Positions 20,531-31,915 of a stretch of 64,000 bases of DNA are shown piece after piece. A program made the translations under genes and the position numbers. The notes beneath the pieces are model-generated. The model saw only the letters and a list, made by a program, of their open reading frames with translations, was not told the DNA's origin and ran no database searches. Within the stretch, counting starts at the first letter, position 1; each line of letters begins with the position of its first letter. Origin of the DNA: Crambe crambe (Eukaryota > Porifera > Demospongiae > Poecilosclerida > Crambeidae); the NCBI GenBank assembly GCA_963924555.1, contig OZ004589.1:4526001-4590000 (forward strand). Reading direction: 5' to 3'.

Positions 20531-22554
20531 CAGGTTGCCAAGGAAGCCAATCTCCACAGAACTTGGGCACTACCATAGCTACATACAAAACAGAAGGATT
20601 AAAAAAAAAAAAAAATAAATAAATAAAAAAATTTAAAAAAGCTAATCGTGAATGCTATCTGAACTTCTACATGAGATAATATGAATAAATCCCTCTGTAG
20701 CTAATTTTGTTCACCTAGGCAATAGCTGTAATGCGCTTAGTGTAATTTTCCCCCCACACATTTCATAATCCCACTGAAAAACTCTGTATCACACTGGTGA
20801 CCGCATACGTGACCATGCATTATTTGAGGAAGTACAGTCACTGTTCTCAGATTTCTCCTATGTAACATGTCGTAGTGTTGCTGACAGTTCTCAGATAGCT
20901 AGCTAGCTTGCTTGGACTTGTCCTCTGACAACTTAGAGATCTCCAATAGCTAGCTTGTTGCTGAAGCTTAGGCTTGTCACCGACAGTTCTCCAACAGCTT
21001 ACAGATAGTCTGTGTCAAAGAGCTATATAAAATTAATAGTGTACTTCAGGCAATCATCACCAATCATCACCAATTTCCTCTAACATAGAGTTAGCTACCA
21101 TTAATATGATACTTAGTCTATTAGTTATCCATAGCCATTCTGACACCATAACTGAGATAGCAAAAGTAGCTAGCTATTTGGGAAATTATAATACTGATAC
21201 AGTAAATCCATAACCTTCAATGTTTTAGTACATGTCAAACACTATATGAAGGAAATATTTGTCACACTTACCACTAAGTGGAGACGAGTGGTTTCAATCA
21301 CATATGATTTCCCTCATATACATTGCATAAGCCATGTTTAGCATGTACTAAACACGTAATAAGTATGAAGGGTTATGAATGTATATAAAGATATCAGTGT
21401 TACAATTTTCCAAAAGTATTTTCGCTATCTCAGTCATGATTGGGTTTTGAATACAGCTGTATGTAGAAAGTGGTTCTGCAGTCTTCATAAGAGTTGGAAA
21501 CCTCACAGTGACACTGCCAGTGCAGTCCTATCCTATATTATAGCTAGCTAGCTATATACTTCCCTTCAGCCAAATTGTAGCAGTCTTCAGCATTCTAGCT
21601 ACCAGTTTACACTAAGACGCGCGTTAATTACGTGATCACTTCCTGTCTGGTGGTCAATGGAGTGGAATTTGACTTTTAACATTACTGTATTTTACCTGTG
21701 ATATCTCAGAAATGCTTTCAGCTAGTGCTTTCAAAATGAAAGGTTGGTGATCATTCTCTTTGCCCTTAATTTAGCAAAAACTGAGTGCCCTCTCTGATAT
21801 GGCAGGGCTAACTAGTGAGATTTCAGCATGGGTACCTATCTTCAGTACACCGGACATCTCGATGCAAAATGGATTGGGTCTTTGATACTTTGCATGTGGA
21901 TAGCCAACAGTATGAACTATATAATCATGCAAAAAACTTAAGTCTAGCTTGAAAACACATGCACTGAACTGCAGGACAATGAAATGTCACAAAAAATCAC
22001 TTATTTTGGAGTGACACAGCAAACTTTCTACTCATAAAAGGTTTCTGAGACTTGAATGGAGGCTTAACTAGCCCTTTCTTTATAGTGTGGAGCAATCAGA
22101 TTGTTTGTATGTTAAACCAATAAAAAGTCATACAAGTTTTATTGGCACTACTTTTCCAACTATCTCCAAACTGGTCAACTTTAGTACACTGGATATCTCG
22201 ATATAAATGGTCTGTTCCCAAAATTTAAGTTGCTATCTGATCCACACAGTTTAAACTTTAATATGATATGATAAGATATGCACAAAACCTTGTCATAAAT
22301 GAAATATGACTGTTGAAAAGTCTGGTTTACAGCTTCAGACCCACAGTTGTGATGTCATCAAAACGTCAGGTGATACGTGGTGGCTACAGCTCAATAGAAC
22401 AGGTGGTCATTAAAATGACATGTCCCAGTCTTTACATCACGTGAAGCCTTATGAAACGTCATCAAGTGGTTTGTAGTATGGTTTATCCTGACATTCCACA
22501 ATCAGGTACTTAACGCATCTTACATGAGTGTAAACTGGCTATTCAATACTATTG
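20531..22554. other. Gene-poor stretch with one GPCR scrap
   Basis: No gene. An A-rich run lies at 20600-20640. GACAGTTCTC...CAACTTAGAGATCTCC and CAGTTCTCCAACAGCTTACAG near 20880-21010 are loose local repeats. A GPCR N-terminal scrap is listed separately at 21465-21590. A sequence TTTAGTACACTGGATATCTC at 22180 repeats TTCAGTACACCGGACATCTC at 21840, hinting at an internal duplication. Confidence 0.4.
21465..21590 (+). pseudogene. GPCR N-terminal scrap
   Basis: GAAAGTGGTTCTGCAGTCTTC, then GGAAACCTCACAGTGACACT and CTTCCCTTCAGCCAAA match the N-tail coding region of the intact GPCR copies (compare 26570-26465 on the minus strand). A TAGC-rich insertion separates the parts. Confidence 0.55.
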
Positions 22555-22735
22555 TTCTTTTGTAGTGGGGAAATTCAAGAAACGATCGGTTTCCAATTTG
22601 TTTTACTCAATATTTGCTGTTAGCATTGATTAATCACTTGCCTCAATAATAGCAGGATGCTGGTAATTTGGTGAGGCCTTGTGTGTGATTATTAAAGATT
22701 TATAATTATCAGGTGTCTTCCTCCTCTAACACATT
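22555..22735 (+). pseudogene. GPCR TM1-TM3 relic
   Basis: TTCTTTTGTAGTGGGGAAAT, then TTTGCTGTTAGCATTGAT and AATTTGGTGAGGCCTTGTGTG match the family B sequence from the end of TM1 to TM3 entry. Deletions and frame changes make it non-coding. Confidence 0.65.
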
Positions 22736-23266
22736 TAGTATGCATATAATTACGAGTCAAAGCAGCAAATTTAAATTGTAATATAAGGATGGTGATGGTG
22801 TGGGAGGCTAGACCATTAGAAATATCAACTGCAGGATTCAATCTACATTACAAAGACCAGTTGGTGACATTTGCAGTCACCTTATAGTTCAAAGTTCCTA
22901 CTCTCCGACCCTTGTCAACCCGACCTGTTTTGAAATGGAATGGCTTCAACATTAGACACCCAATGAAGAATAAGGGCTTCAGATTTTTTTCTACTAAACT
23001 TAGTGCAAGAATGTGAATGGCAGACGAAGAGTTTTGTTCAGTATAATAATATCAGCATACTGTGATTTTAAGGATTGTTCTTGCATTTGTTATAAGGAAG
23101 AAGTGGCAAATTAAAGCCAACATGATGATGTATATGTCCTAGCTACACATTTTTAATACTGCAACTTTTAGCCTTGCATGATGCTAAATACCATTATAGC
23201 CTTATTAATATGTAATAATACTCAACCGCTGTATATCTTATGGAGTTATAGCTTGCTAGCTATTGT

Positions 23267-24380
23267 ATGGACACATCTGGAGACATGAGTGGTGATGACC
23301 TGTGGAGATCAGGAGAAAGTGGTTCTGGAGTCTTCAATTATACTGATAACCTCACATTGACATGTGCGGCACAGGAGATTCGAGGTCCTGTTGTACTCCC
23401 CTTCAGTCAAAGTGCAGCAATAGCAGTGAGAGTCATCAGGGCCTTACAGTCCTTTATCATCGTAATCTTTGGTATTCTACTCAATTCAATGGTTCTTTTA
23501 GTAGTGGGGAAATTCAAGAAACTCCAGACTCCATCATTCTCTATTGGTTTCCAAGTCGTGATATTTGACTTGCTATTGGCATTGTATCATATATTTGCAT
23601 TAGCCTCTGCAATAGCAGGCCGCTGGCCATTTGGTGAGGCCTTGTGTGTGATTACCGGCCTTTTCCATATTTTGAATACCATCATGAGGACCTTCTTCAT
23701 GTTAGTGCTGGTAATTGATCGCTTTCTTACCATATTTTCCCCTTTCCTTTACCCAAAGTACAGTTCCAAAATCATAGTGTGCCTTTCACTCCTATCTTGG
23801 ATGGTTTCCATCTTGCTCACAATTCCTCCTTTACCTGGAATATTGGATTGTTACACTTTCTCATCAGCATCCTGGTTTTGCATGTTGTCTGGTTCATGTA
23901 ATGTTAAATGCAAAGCATTTAGTAACTTTTTTCTTCGTGGCATTATGGCACCTTTGACTGACAATTCTTGCCCTCATTCTCTATATTATACTCTACTGTA
24001 AAGCAAAAAAGATCAAGAATTCGTCCATTGCTGTATCTGATGATCCAAGTGAAGGTGAAGCTAGGAGAAGAGAAAGACGAATAACTATCACTGCCTTCCT
24101 ATTATTCATAACTTTATTTGCTGTCCTCCTGCCCATCATTGTATTCAGTATCATAGTACATTCTTTAGCCAATCAGCCAAATGAAAGAAGACTAGCTCTT
24201 GTGTACTCTCTGATGCTAGTTACCAACTTAATGATCTCCTTTCTGTTGATTACAGATCCAATTGTAATCATGCGCAATAGGGATGTCAGGGAAATACTGT
24301 CTGAAATCAAAGGTGCTCTGATTCAAAAATGGTGTCCCTTAAGCAACAATCATCGGGATATTAGAAGCCATCATTACTGA
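23267..24380 (+). pseudogene. Family B GPCR with one 4-base duplication (otherwise intact)
   Basis: Opens with ATG at 23267 and reads MDTSGDMSGDDLW, then the normal receptor through TM5. At 23955-23962 TGAC is repeated (TGACTGAC). Without one copy the frame would continue unbroken to the TGA at 24378-24380; as written, the first frame ends at 24001 after 244 residues. Features: GILLNSMV, RWPFGEALC, IDRF, LSLLSW, and in the second part KAKKIK, ITDPIVIMRNRDVREIL and a tail like that at 10240-10300. A very young pseudogene, an allele, or an assembly error. Confidence 0.85.
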
Positions 24381-25540
24381 ATTGACTGATCTGAGATTAG
24401 CAAAAAATAATTTAATTTTAATGAACAGTAGTTATAGCTAGCTCTTTAAGCCAGTTATAGCTAATGTTATGCTTAATTGTCATGTTTTGCTAGCTAGTCA
24501 TATGTCACACAGTTAGTCTAAGAATACCTAGCTAATGTTCGAAATTTCATCACTCATCATTAATTTTGTGCTCAGATTAGCTTCCATTGGATTTTCAATA
24601 AGTGCCCCCCCCTCCGATTATGGGAGGATACCATAATATACACAGTAGCTAATGTTCTTTTCACAAGCCTACATTAGAAATTTAGCTAAGAACATCCTGA
24701 TTCAAAAATGGCACAATCGCCAAGCCATCTGACTGATCTATATATTTATGTCTCAGTTAGAATTTATAAGGACAAATAGTCCACAGTCACTAGCTACTGT
24801 CAGTTTCAATGCAAGTTGTTGCAGATTTTGTTGTCTTGTGGTCCCTGAGAATGCCTGAAAATTAATAACATCCTATTATAAAAGTAACATGCACCCTACT
24901 CATAATATAACATACCCCAGTCATGTCATTAATAACACCCGGTGTTATTCTTCAGCTTCTATGGCTAGCCTCTGAAAATTCAACTCCTAACTAACTTCTG
25001 TTTGCAATAGCTAGTGTCATTATAAAACCATGCACTCTCCAATACCACCACTTGCTGATGGATCGTGGTTGACCAAGACTGGCTTCTGTTGTTGAGTTGT
25101 GGCCACAGTAGTCTGTGGGAGGGAGAGCCTGGGTAAAGCCAAGGAAGGGCTCCAGTATAAAACTGGGGGTGGACAGGTCAGCTACGTACGTCCAATGAAA
25201 TCTATGATGAAGGAGAAGTGTATAAACTTGTATGGTCACTATTATAGTACTGTTGAAGGGTGTGAGTATCGAGGCAGATATGTTTACTCCATTTCAATAC
25301 TGTAGCATGTTATAATAAATCTAAATAAATAAACGGATTGGTATAAATGAAATGTGAGACAGAGCATGAAAACGCCTATCTTGTAAGCTGTTACTATAAA
25401 TGACTCAGAGGTAGCAATATAAAAATGAAGGCATATCTTAGAATTAACTTAATATCTATACATCATAATTATTAACATAATAAGGATGATAATGATGACA
25501 CAGCTAAGAGTAATGAAGCAGCTATCAGCACCCTGATGAA
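24381..25540. other. Spacer between divergent-flank GPCR copies
   Basis: No gene. A tiny GPCR tail scrap (CATCCTGATTCAAAAATGG) is at about 24692. Positions 25020-25130 hold a dispersed repeat: GACTGGCTTCTGTTGTTGAG and the following GTGGCCACAGTAGTCTGTGG recur at about 63024-63066. Confidence 0.45.
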
Positions 25541-26620
25541 TTACTGCTTGAGTGATACCAGAGCTCTTTTGATTTCAGACAGTACTTCCCTGACATCCCT
25601 ATTACGCATTATCACTATTGGATCTGTAATTACCAACAAGGGGATCACTGAACTGCTAAATACCAGCAGAGAGTGCACAAGAGCTGATGTGCTTTCTGCT
25701 GACTGAGAAATTAAGGAGCGTGCCACGACATTGATTCCAATGGTTGGCATGATCACCACAAACAAAGTGATGAATAGCAGAAAAAAGGTGAGAGTAATTT
25801 GTCTCTCTCTTCTCTTAGCTTCACCTTCACTTGGATTACCAGACACTGCAGCAGATGAATTTTTTATCTTCTTGGCTTTACAGTAAAGTATGATGTAAAG
25901 AATGAGGGGAAGAATCGTTAAAGGTGCGACTATTAAACCAAAGTAGATGTTGACAAATACTATACATTTCCCATTACATGAACTAGAGATGGTACAGATC
26001 CAACCTACAGGTGTGAAAGTGTAGCAATCCAACAATCCAGGTAAAGGAGATATGCTGAGCAAGATGGAAGCTATCCAAGATAGGAGTGAAAGGCACACTA
26101 TGATTTTGGAATTGTACTTTGGGTAAAGGAAAGGGGAAAATATGGAAAGAAAGCGATCAACTACCAGCACAAGCATCAAGAAGGTCCTTGTAAGTCCAGT
26201 TAATTGAACAATTAAACCAACTACTGCACATAAAGCCTCGCCAAATGGCCAGCTACCTGCTATAATGGAGGTAAGTATGAATATTTGAATCAATGCTAGC
26301 TGCAAGTCAAGCACCACGACTTGGAAACCGATGGAAAATGATGGAGTCTGGAGTTTCTTGAACCTTCCCACTATAAAAAGAACCATCGAATTGAGTAGTA
26401 TACCAAAGATTAGGATAAGGAAGGAGTGTAAGGCTTGGATGACTCTTACCGCTATTGCTGCAGTTTGACTGAAGGGAAGTAAGACAGGACCTTGAATGTT
26501 CTGTGATGCACATGACATTGCCAGTGTCACTGTGAGATTGCCATCTCTGGTGAAGACTGCAGAACCACTTTCTCCTGAACTCCATAGGCCATTATCACTC
26601 ATGCCTCTAGATGTGGCCAT
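25541..26620 (-). CDS. Rhodopsin-like (class A) GPCR, family B, intact copy
   Basis: Single exon of 359 residues, ATG at 26620. N-tail with ESGSAVF and an NLT sequon; TM1 GILLNSMVLF; TM2 D in VVVLDLQLAL; TM3 entry SWPFGEALC; VDRF in place of DRY; TM4 LSLLSWIAS; TM5 APLTILPLILY; loop 3 KAKKIK and AKRRERQ; TM6 without CWxP; TM7 ITDPIVIMRN; helix 8 RDVREVLSEI. It ends RALVSLKQ, shorter and different from the SINDHQDADGSHSY tail of the 9245 copy, so the C-terminal tails have diverged more than the core. Ligand unknown; surface G-protein receptor by family. Confidence 0.9.
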   Translation of the reverse strand: MATSRGMSDNGLWSSGESGSAVFTRDGNLTVTLAMSCASQNIQGPVLLPFSQTAAIAVRVIQALHSFLILIFGILLNSMVLFIVGRFKKLQTPSFSIGFQVVVLDLQLALIQIFILTSIIAGSWPFGEALCAVVGLIVQLTGLTRTFLMLVLVVDRFLSIFSPFLYPKYNSKIIVCLSLLSWIASILLSISPLPGLLDCYTFTPVGWICTISSSCNGKCIVFVNIYFGLIVAPLTILPLILYIILYCKAKKIKNSSAAVSGNPSEGEAKRRERQITLTFFLLFITLFVVIMPTIGINVVARSLISQSAESTSALVHSLLVFSSSVIPLLVITDPIVIMRNRDVREVLSEIKRALVSLKQ

Positions 26621-27094
26621 TGATAGCTTTTATGATTGGCAGTCTAAATGCTGCAAATAACTGGCATCTGTATCGGCTATTATAGCAAGAAGTAGCTATA
26701 TTGAAATTTACCATATCAAGGCTGAATGTAAGCTAGGGCTACAGCTGGTTAACACGTTGATATTACTGAATGATAAATTGACCATTGTTGAGCAATTCTA
26801 ATAGACTTGTGAAAAGAATATTAGCAGCTGTATGGTGTCCTCCTATGACCCCTCTTCCCCTCATCCACGGAGGACAAAACTCATTATAGCATAATCAATC
26901 CTAATGATCGTTGATTACCACAAAACTATTCTATTTTAAATGGTGACTTGCTTGCAAAACAAGACAAGAATGTGTGGTTTGCCTAGCTACGTAGCTGTAT
27001 AGTCACTAATCATAGGACAGTCAGTTTAGTAACAATAGCTGACAGTATCTTTGTTGCTTGCCTTTTAAATAGTTATTCCCCGACACCTATGTAT
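26621..27094. other. Upstream flank of the minus-strand GPCR
   Basis: No gene seen; AT-rich. Confidence 0.35.
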
Positions 27095-27470
27095 TGGGAA
27101 TTGTACTTCGGATAAAGGAAAGGGGAAAATGCAGAAAGGAAATGATCAATTATATGAAGGTCCTTGATATTGCACCCAAGACCTCACCAAATAGCATGGC
27201 CAATGGTCTGCTAATGGAGGCAAGTATGAATATTGGTAACAACAAATCAAGTACTAGCATAACTTGGGAACGATGATGCCTGAACTTTCCCACTAAAAAA
27301 GAACCATTGAATTACCAAAGATCAGGATGAAGAAGGATGGATGACTCTCACTCGCCACTATTGGTGCTGTATGGATGAACAGAAGGGAAGTAAGACAGGA
27401 CCTGTGCCACACATGTCATATCATTCATGGTGATATTGAAGACTGCAGGTCAGCACTGCTCATATTTCTG
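27095..27470 (-). pseudogene. GPCR relic (N-terminus to TM4 start)
   Basis: Read on the minus strand it runs from ATGAGCAGTGCTGACCTGC (27470) through NIT, the RSCLTSL-equivalent region, TM1, FKK, TM2 and DHF to KYNSQ (27095), parallel to 26585-26100. Several deletions break the frame. Confidence 0.65.
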
Positions 27471-27569
27471 ATTATAGACATTTATTGCTTTAATGTTATT
27501 ATTTAGCACATAAAGCTAACCATTACAAGGCTAAATATATTCAATTATTCTTCAATGCACTCATTCCTC

Positions 27570-27930
27570 CATTCGTATTTGTGGTATTCTATTCAATACA
27601 ATCCTCCATCCGTGTTTTTTGATATTCTATGGTTCTTTTTGTCGTGGGGAAGTTTAAGAAACTCCAGACTCCATCTGTCTCCAAATTGTAGCATTTGATT
27701 TGCTGTTAGCATTGTCTCCTTTTTTATAACAGGGCACTGGCAATTTGTGTGTGTGATTATAGGTCTTTTCTTACTTTGAGTATAGCCACACAAGGAGGTT
27801 CTTAAGTTAAAAAGTCAAGAATTCATCAATGATGATCCAAGTGAAGGTGAATCTAGAAGCAGAGAGAGATGAACAACTATCACTTTCTTCAAAAGTGGCA
27901 GTGCTTTTAAGCAATGATCATATACTCATA
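27570..27930 (+). pseudogene. GPCR relic (TM1 to loop 3, internally deleted)
   Basis: GGTTCTTTTTGTCGTGGGGAA, AGAAACTCCAGACTCCATC, TTTGCTGTTAGCATTG, then a jump to AGTCAAGAATTCATCAATGA and ATCCAAGTGAAGGTGA of loop 3. TM4 and TM5 are missing. Lies head to head with the relic at 27095-27470. Confidence 0.65.
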
Positions 27931-29200
27931 GCCATTGTTACAACACTATTATTATTATAGGTAGCTAGCTGTTTTAATTGGCAACCCAGTCACTAGCCAC
28001 AGTTATTAACGAATATGATGCCTAATTTTGTACCTTCTGCCTCAATCATCTCAAAATTTGCCATAGCCTTGGAGATATCGCTCATTTGGGCATAATATGA
28101 TATACATAAACCAAGTTCATGTAACCGGGTCAGGGTTTCCTCGCTGTGTTTTGTTGCACCATAAATTTTAAGTGCTATATAAATTTCAAGAGGCGTCTAA
28201 TAATGATGATAAAATGTGGGGAACTGATTTTCTCCTGTGCGTTGTTAAAAATTCACCATCGAACCTTTGTTTTGAATCAAAAATATGTTCTCTGAGGTGA
28301 ATCGGTGTTCGGGCCATGTTGCACGCATCTTGATCAGGACTTCAATGTAGCTCATGAGCACCTGCTTTTCCAATCACATCTTTACATGCTATGTAAAGCT
28401 TCTTATCAGCCTTTAGATGGAATTTGTGACAGAATACATTCTTGAAGGTGCGTGATCTGGAACTATGTCACCCACAATTCTGCCAGCACAATGTAAAATG
28501 GACCATCACTATCACTCTCAGTAGCTACTATTTCTGCAAGGGCAATACCTCACTATTATGGTATTTATGCAGACAGGACCTGTGGTGAGTGTAATACACC
28601 TAGTCATGCATTCTTTGTGATAACTGTATTGTGTGCAAAGAGGTCACCATTAGTAGCCCCTGCCCTCACATTAAGGTCACACTCAGTAGAAGAAATGCAT
28701 GTGTATCACTTTTTCAGAGTCATCAACATAAAACAGACAGGTGTCACTACTTGTACTGCATTGATTCAGCCTTCTTGTCTTGGCTGGACTTGCATGTGCT
28801 GCATCGTGAGGCCGCTTTCCCTTGTGATTATTCGAGTGAGTTTGTTGAAGCAGGATTTATGAATTGCTTGATTAGTCATCAAATTAATTTTGTTGAAGGT
28901 TGGCATCGTTTGAAAGAGATTTTGGAATGTTCAGTACACTATGACTGTCTTCAAAATTATGAAATGAGTCCTTTTCCAAACATTCATCATTGATGCTGTG
29001 CCACCTTGAACCATGCTGCTAGCAAGGTCAAAGGTGAAAGGGGCGGGGCTCAGCAAGGCAAAAAGAGTAACAGCAGCTATTCGAGTTATTAACTTAGAAG
29101 CTACCATTACGGAGGTTCTCAGCTTCTTATGCTGGCTTCTTTTGCTTAATATCCTCAGCATGAGTCTGTTCCGTAGAATAGTATTCTGCGCTGTTTATGC
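27931..29200. other. Decayed coding-like stretch, not identified
   Basis: On the minus strand 28050-28450 reads as coding-like pieces (for example EHIFDSKQRFDGEFLT and FKNVFCHKFHLKADKK) broken by stops. On the plus strand 28575-28720 reads YADRTCGECNTPSHAFF. The pieces look like an old protein-coding gene or transposon relic, but I cannot name it. Plus-strand frames of 80-120 codons at 28617-28993 have no recognisable domain. Confidence 0.3.
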
Positions 29201-29400
29201 GCATGGGCACTTAAAGGATCCGTTCCGTAGAATAGTAGCCCGGTGTTATAGTGATATGTGTTTCCCAGTGGCGCGTGTTCCCCGAACGCATAACTCTAGG
29301 GATATCTGTTCTCCCGAACGCATAACACTGGATTTCGTTTTTTTGAAAGCGCTCAGGGATAGATGTTCCCCAGGGTAAATTGTTCCCTCGCCTGCCGGGA
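29200..29400 (+). repeat. Dispersed repeat with GTGATATGTGTTTCCC motif
   Basis: TTATAGTGATATGTGTTTCCC, GGCGCGTGTTCCCCGAACGC and ATAACTCTAGGGATATCTGTTC recur inverted at 34182-34255. TCCGTAGAATAGTA is present twice at 29170 and 29224. GTGATATGTGTTT also marks each unit of the minisatellite at 30650-31915. Confidence 0.6.
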
Positions 29401-29644
29401 TTAGCTATGCCATAATCTGATAGCTACTAATGGTGTGTGGTCTTTGTACATGTGTGGTGGAGGTAATCTGCAATTCAGGGGTGGCATGCAGTAGATATAA
29501 TCCCTTAATTGTAGCTATAAAACTACAGACAAAATGCTTGGTCCATTTTAGAGAGGTTCCACTGTATAATAGTTTGCTATAACAAAGCATATGAAGCTAT
29601 TCAGTTATAACGAGCTTGTTATAGCAGTAGCTTGACCACAGGGG

Positions 29645-29990
29645 ATGCTCCAGATTGCACAACACTGTGGTGAGGAGTTGGATTGGGCTATATACTCTCT
29701 CCATAAGGAGTTGTCAGAAGCTGTGTCTGTGCTGAAGAATTTTGACTGGCTATTCTCTTATACCACCCATGGTAGCTATTTTCCTCTGCAAGCAATTCAA
29801 ACCTCCAACAGGTCAACTCTTGCCAACTATTTGGTTCGAATAAACTATCACAAAGTGTCAGTCTTTGTGAGTGTGGTACAATCGTGGGACACTGTACCAG
29901 ATAGTATCATCTCCCTATCTTCAAAATAGTGCATTGTTTTTTGTTTTTTTTGTTATTATTTTCGTTTTTGTTGTTGATTTTTCCCCATTG
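29645..29990 (+). mobile_element. Possible LINE 3' end (reverse-transcriptase ORF tail)
   Basis: An open frame to 29929 ends with YLVRINYHKVSVFVSVVQSW and DTVPDSIISL, resembling the R.N...FF.R.V..WN.LP..I pattern at the C-terminus of many LINE pol proteins. It is followed by a T-rich, low-complexity 3' region. No RT catalytic motif lies in this fragment, so it is 5'-truncated at best. Confidence 0.35.
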
Positions 29991-30493
29991 TTCTGTTTTC
30001 CCTATCTCTTGTGTAGGGCCATGCTATGCTAGTTGATTGCTAGTTGATGCATGGTCCTGGTGTTGTACACCAAATTGTTTACAAAAAAAAGTGATGTCAT
30101 AGTGATACATTAATTTAACTATATATAGCTATAGCTATTCTTTGTGTTCTGTTTGAGTAACTGCTGCAAATCTTGATTTCTTTTGCATCTTTAGCTATAG
30201 CAGAGTCCAAATCTTTTGCTTATAGGAGAATCATTGCCTGCATTTAAAAGAAAGTATCATTTCAAGCATTATAGCTACGTATAGCTAGCTTTGTACCAAT
30301 AGCAGCTACTTCAGGCCAGAGCACATAACTTGCAATATAGTTATACAGGTTGGTAATTGTTTTCTTATTTTGAGCATCACTCTGAATACCCCTCAAGTAA
30401 GTGTCCACCCCAGCTGTCTGTTAATGTGGTAACAATTAACAAGCAATAATAACTCTATAGCTAATAGCTATATCTAATCTGGGCATATATACC

Positions 30494-30603
30494 ATGTCAT
30501 TGGGCTACTGTGATGAAAACTTCCTCCTCTCTCCCTTTTATGGGGAAAAAGAGTATGTACTCTGGACAGATCCTTCCACTATACTCCGCCATAATAATCT
30601 CTC
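30494..30603 (+). other. Possible isolated exon
   Basis: ATG at 30494 opens MSLGYCDENFLLSPFYGEK followed by EYVLWTDPSTILRHNNL and ends in CATCATG|GTAAGC, a good splice donor. The composition is protein-like and unlike the flanking repeats. No partner exon is found, so this may be a gene remnant. Confidence 0.25.
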
Positions 30604-30649
30604 ACATCATGGTAAGCTAGCTAGTTACATGCTAATATCCCATGCATGG

Positions 30650-31915
30650 TTCAGAGTGCATTATGTAAACTGAGTCAGTGATATGTGCTTATCTCATGCA
30701 CAGTCCATTCAGATTGCATTAATTTGAGGGGAAACACATATCACTGACAATAGAAGTCGGTGATATGTGTTTATCTCATGCAAGTCCATTCAGATTGCAT
30801 TGAGGGGAAACACATATCACTGACAATAGAAGTCGGTGATATGTGTTTATCTCATGCAAGTCCATTCAGATTGCATTAAATTGAGGGGAAACACATATCA
30901 CTGACAATAGAAGTCGGTGATATGTGTTTATCTCATGCAAGTCCATTCAGATTGCATTAAATTGAGGAAACACATATCACTGACAATAGAAGTCGGTGAT
31001 TTGTGTTTATCTCATGCAAGTCCATTCAGATTATTGCATTAAATTAAGTCAATGAGGGGAAACACATATCACTGACAATATAGAAGTCAGTGATATGTGT
31101 TTATCTCATGCACAGTCCATTCAGATTGCATTAAACTGAGGGGAAGCACATATCACTGACAATAGAAGTCAGTGATAATTGTTTATCTCATGCAAATCCA
31201 TTCAGATTGCATTAAATTGAGGGGAAACACATATCACTGACAACAGAAGTCATCACTGACAATACAAGTCAGTGATTTGTGTTTATCTCATGCAAGTCCA
31301 TTCAGATTGCATTAAATTGAGGGGAAACACATATCACTGACAATAGAAGTCAGTGATATGTGTTTATGGTTTCTATCTACAATTTGATTGTCACAGTGAA
31401 ACTTTAAATAGAACTAAGCTTTCGTACGAAAGGATCGAGTGATAGATATCTGCTGGTGATATTGTGGGCCTCTGGTAAACTTTCGAGGGGGAGTGGAGAA
31501 GTGGCATAAGGGTAGTGCGATTGCTTTGAAGGCAGTTGTGTGTTAGTTCGAATCTGATTTTCTTCATAAGTTTATCTCATGTATGCATTAAATTGAGGAA
31601 ACACATATCACTGACAATAGAAGTCAGTGATATGTGTTTATTTCATGAACAGTCCATTCAGATTGCATTAAATTGAGGGGAAACACATCACTGACAATAG
31701 AAGTCGGTGATGTGTTTATCTCATGCAAGTCAATTCAGATTGCATTGAAGTTGGCAACTACGTAGCTAGAGTTCATTCAGATTGCATTAAACTGAGAGGA
31801 ACATATATAATTATATCACTGACAATAGAAGTCATGTGTTCTATTTTATGCACAGTCACATTATTCAGATTGCATTAAACTGAGGGGAAACATAATAGAA
31901 GTCTGAGATATGCGT
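30650..31915. repeat. Hairpin-bearing minisatellite, unit about 77-85 bases, about 13 copies
   Basis: Each unit carries AAACACATATCACTGAC, then AATAGAAGTC and then GGTGATATGTGTTTATCTCA, so it contains a stem of about 14 bases with a short loop. The rest of the unit is CATGCAAGTCCATTCAGATT and GCATTAAATTGAGGGG. The array is interrupted at about 31365-31570 by unrelated sequence holding a tRNA-like element. Units at the right end are more degenerate. Confidence 0.92.
31495..31566 (+). tRNA. tRNA-like sequence (UGA-anticodon position), probably a pseudo-tRNA or SINE head
   Basis: It folds as a cloverleaf: acceptor GGAGAAG with TTTCTTC (two G-U pairs), D arm GCA...TGC, anticodon stem ATTGC/GCAGT around loop TTTGAAG (TGA at positions 34-36), a 5-base variable region, and T arm GTTAG/CTGAT around TTCGAAT. 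AGTTCGAATCT is a good Pol III B box; the D loop is irregular as an A box. A Ser identity would need a long variable arm, which is absent, so a functional tRNA-Ser is doubtful. Confidence 0.35.

Noticed and set aside
28617-28993. Overlapping plus-strand frames of 81 and 120 codons
   Set aside because: No recognisable domain, no start context, and the opposite strand has equally coding-like broken pieces.
29013-29378. 121-codon frame sharing CYSDMCFPVARVPRTHNSRD with 34033-34305
   Set aside because: The shared peptide is the translation of a dispersed inverted repeat, not a gene family.
30650-31915. CRISPR-like array
   Set aside because: Units are directly tandem with no unique spacers, and the organism is a eukaryote.
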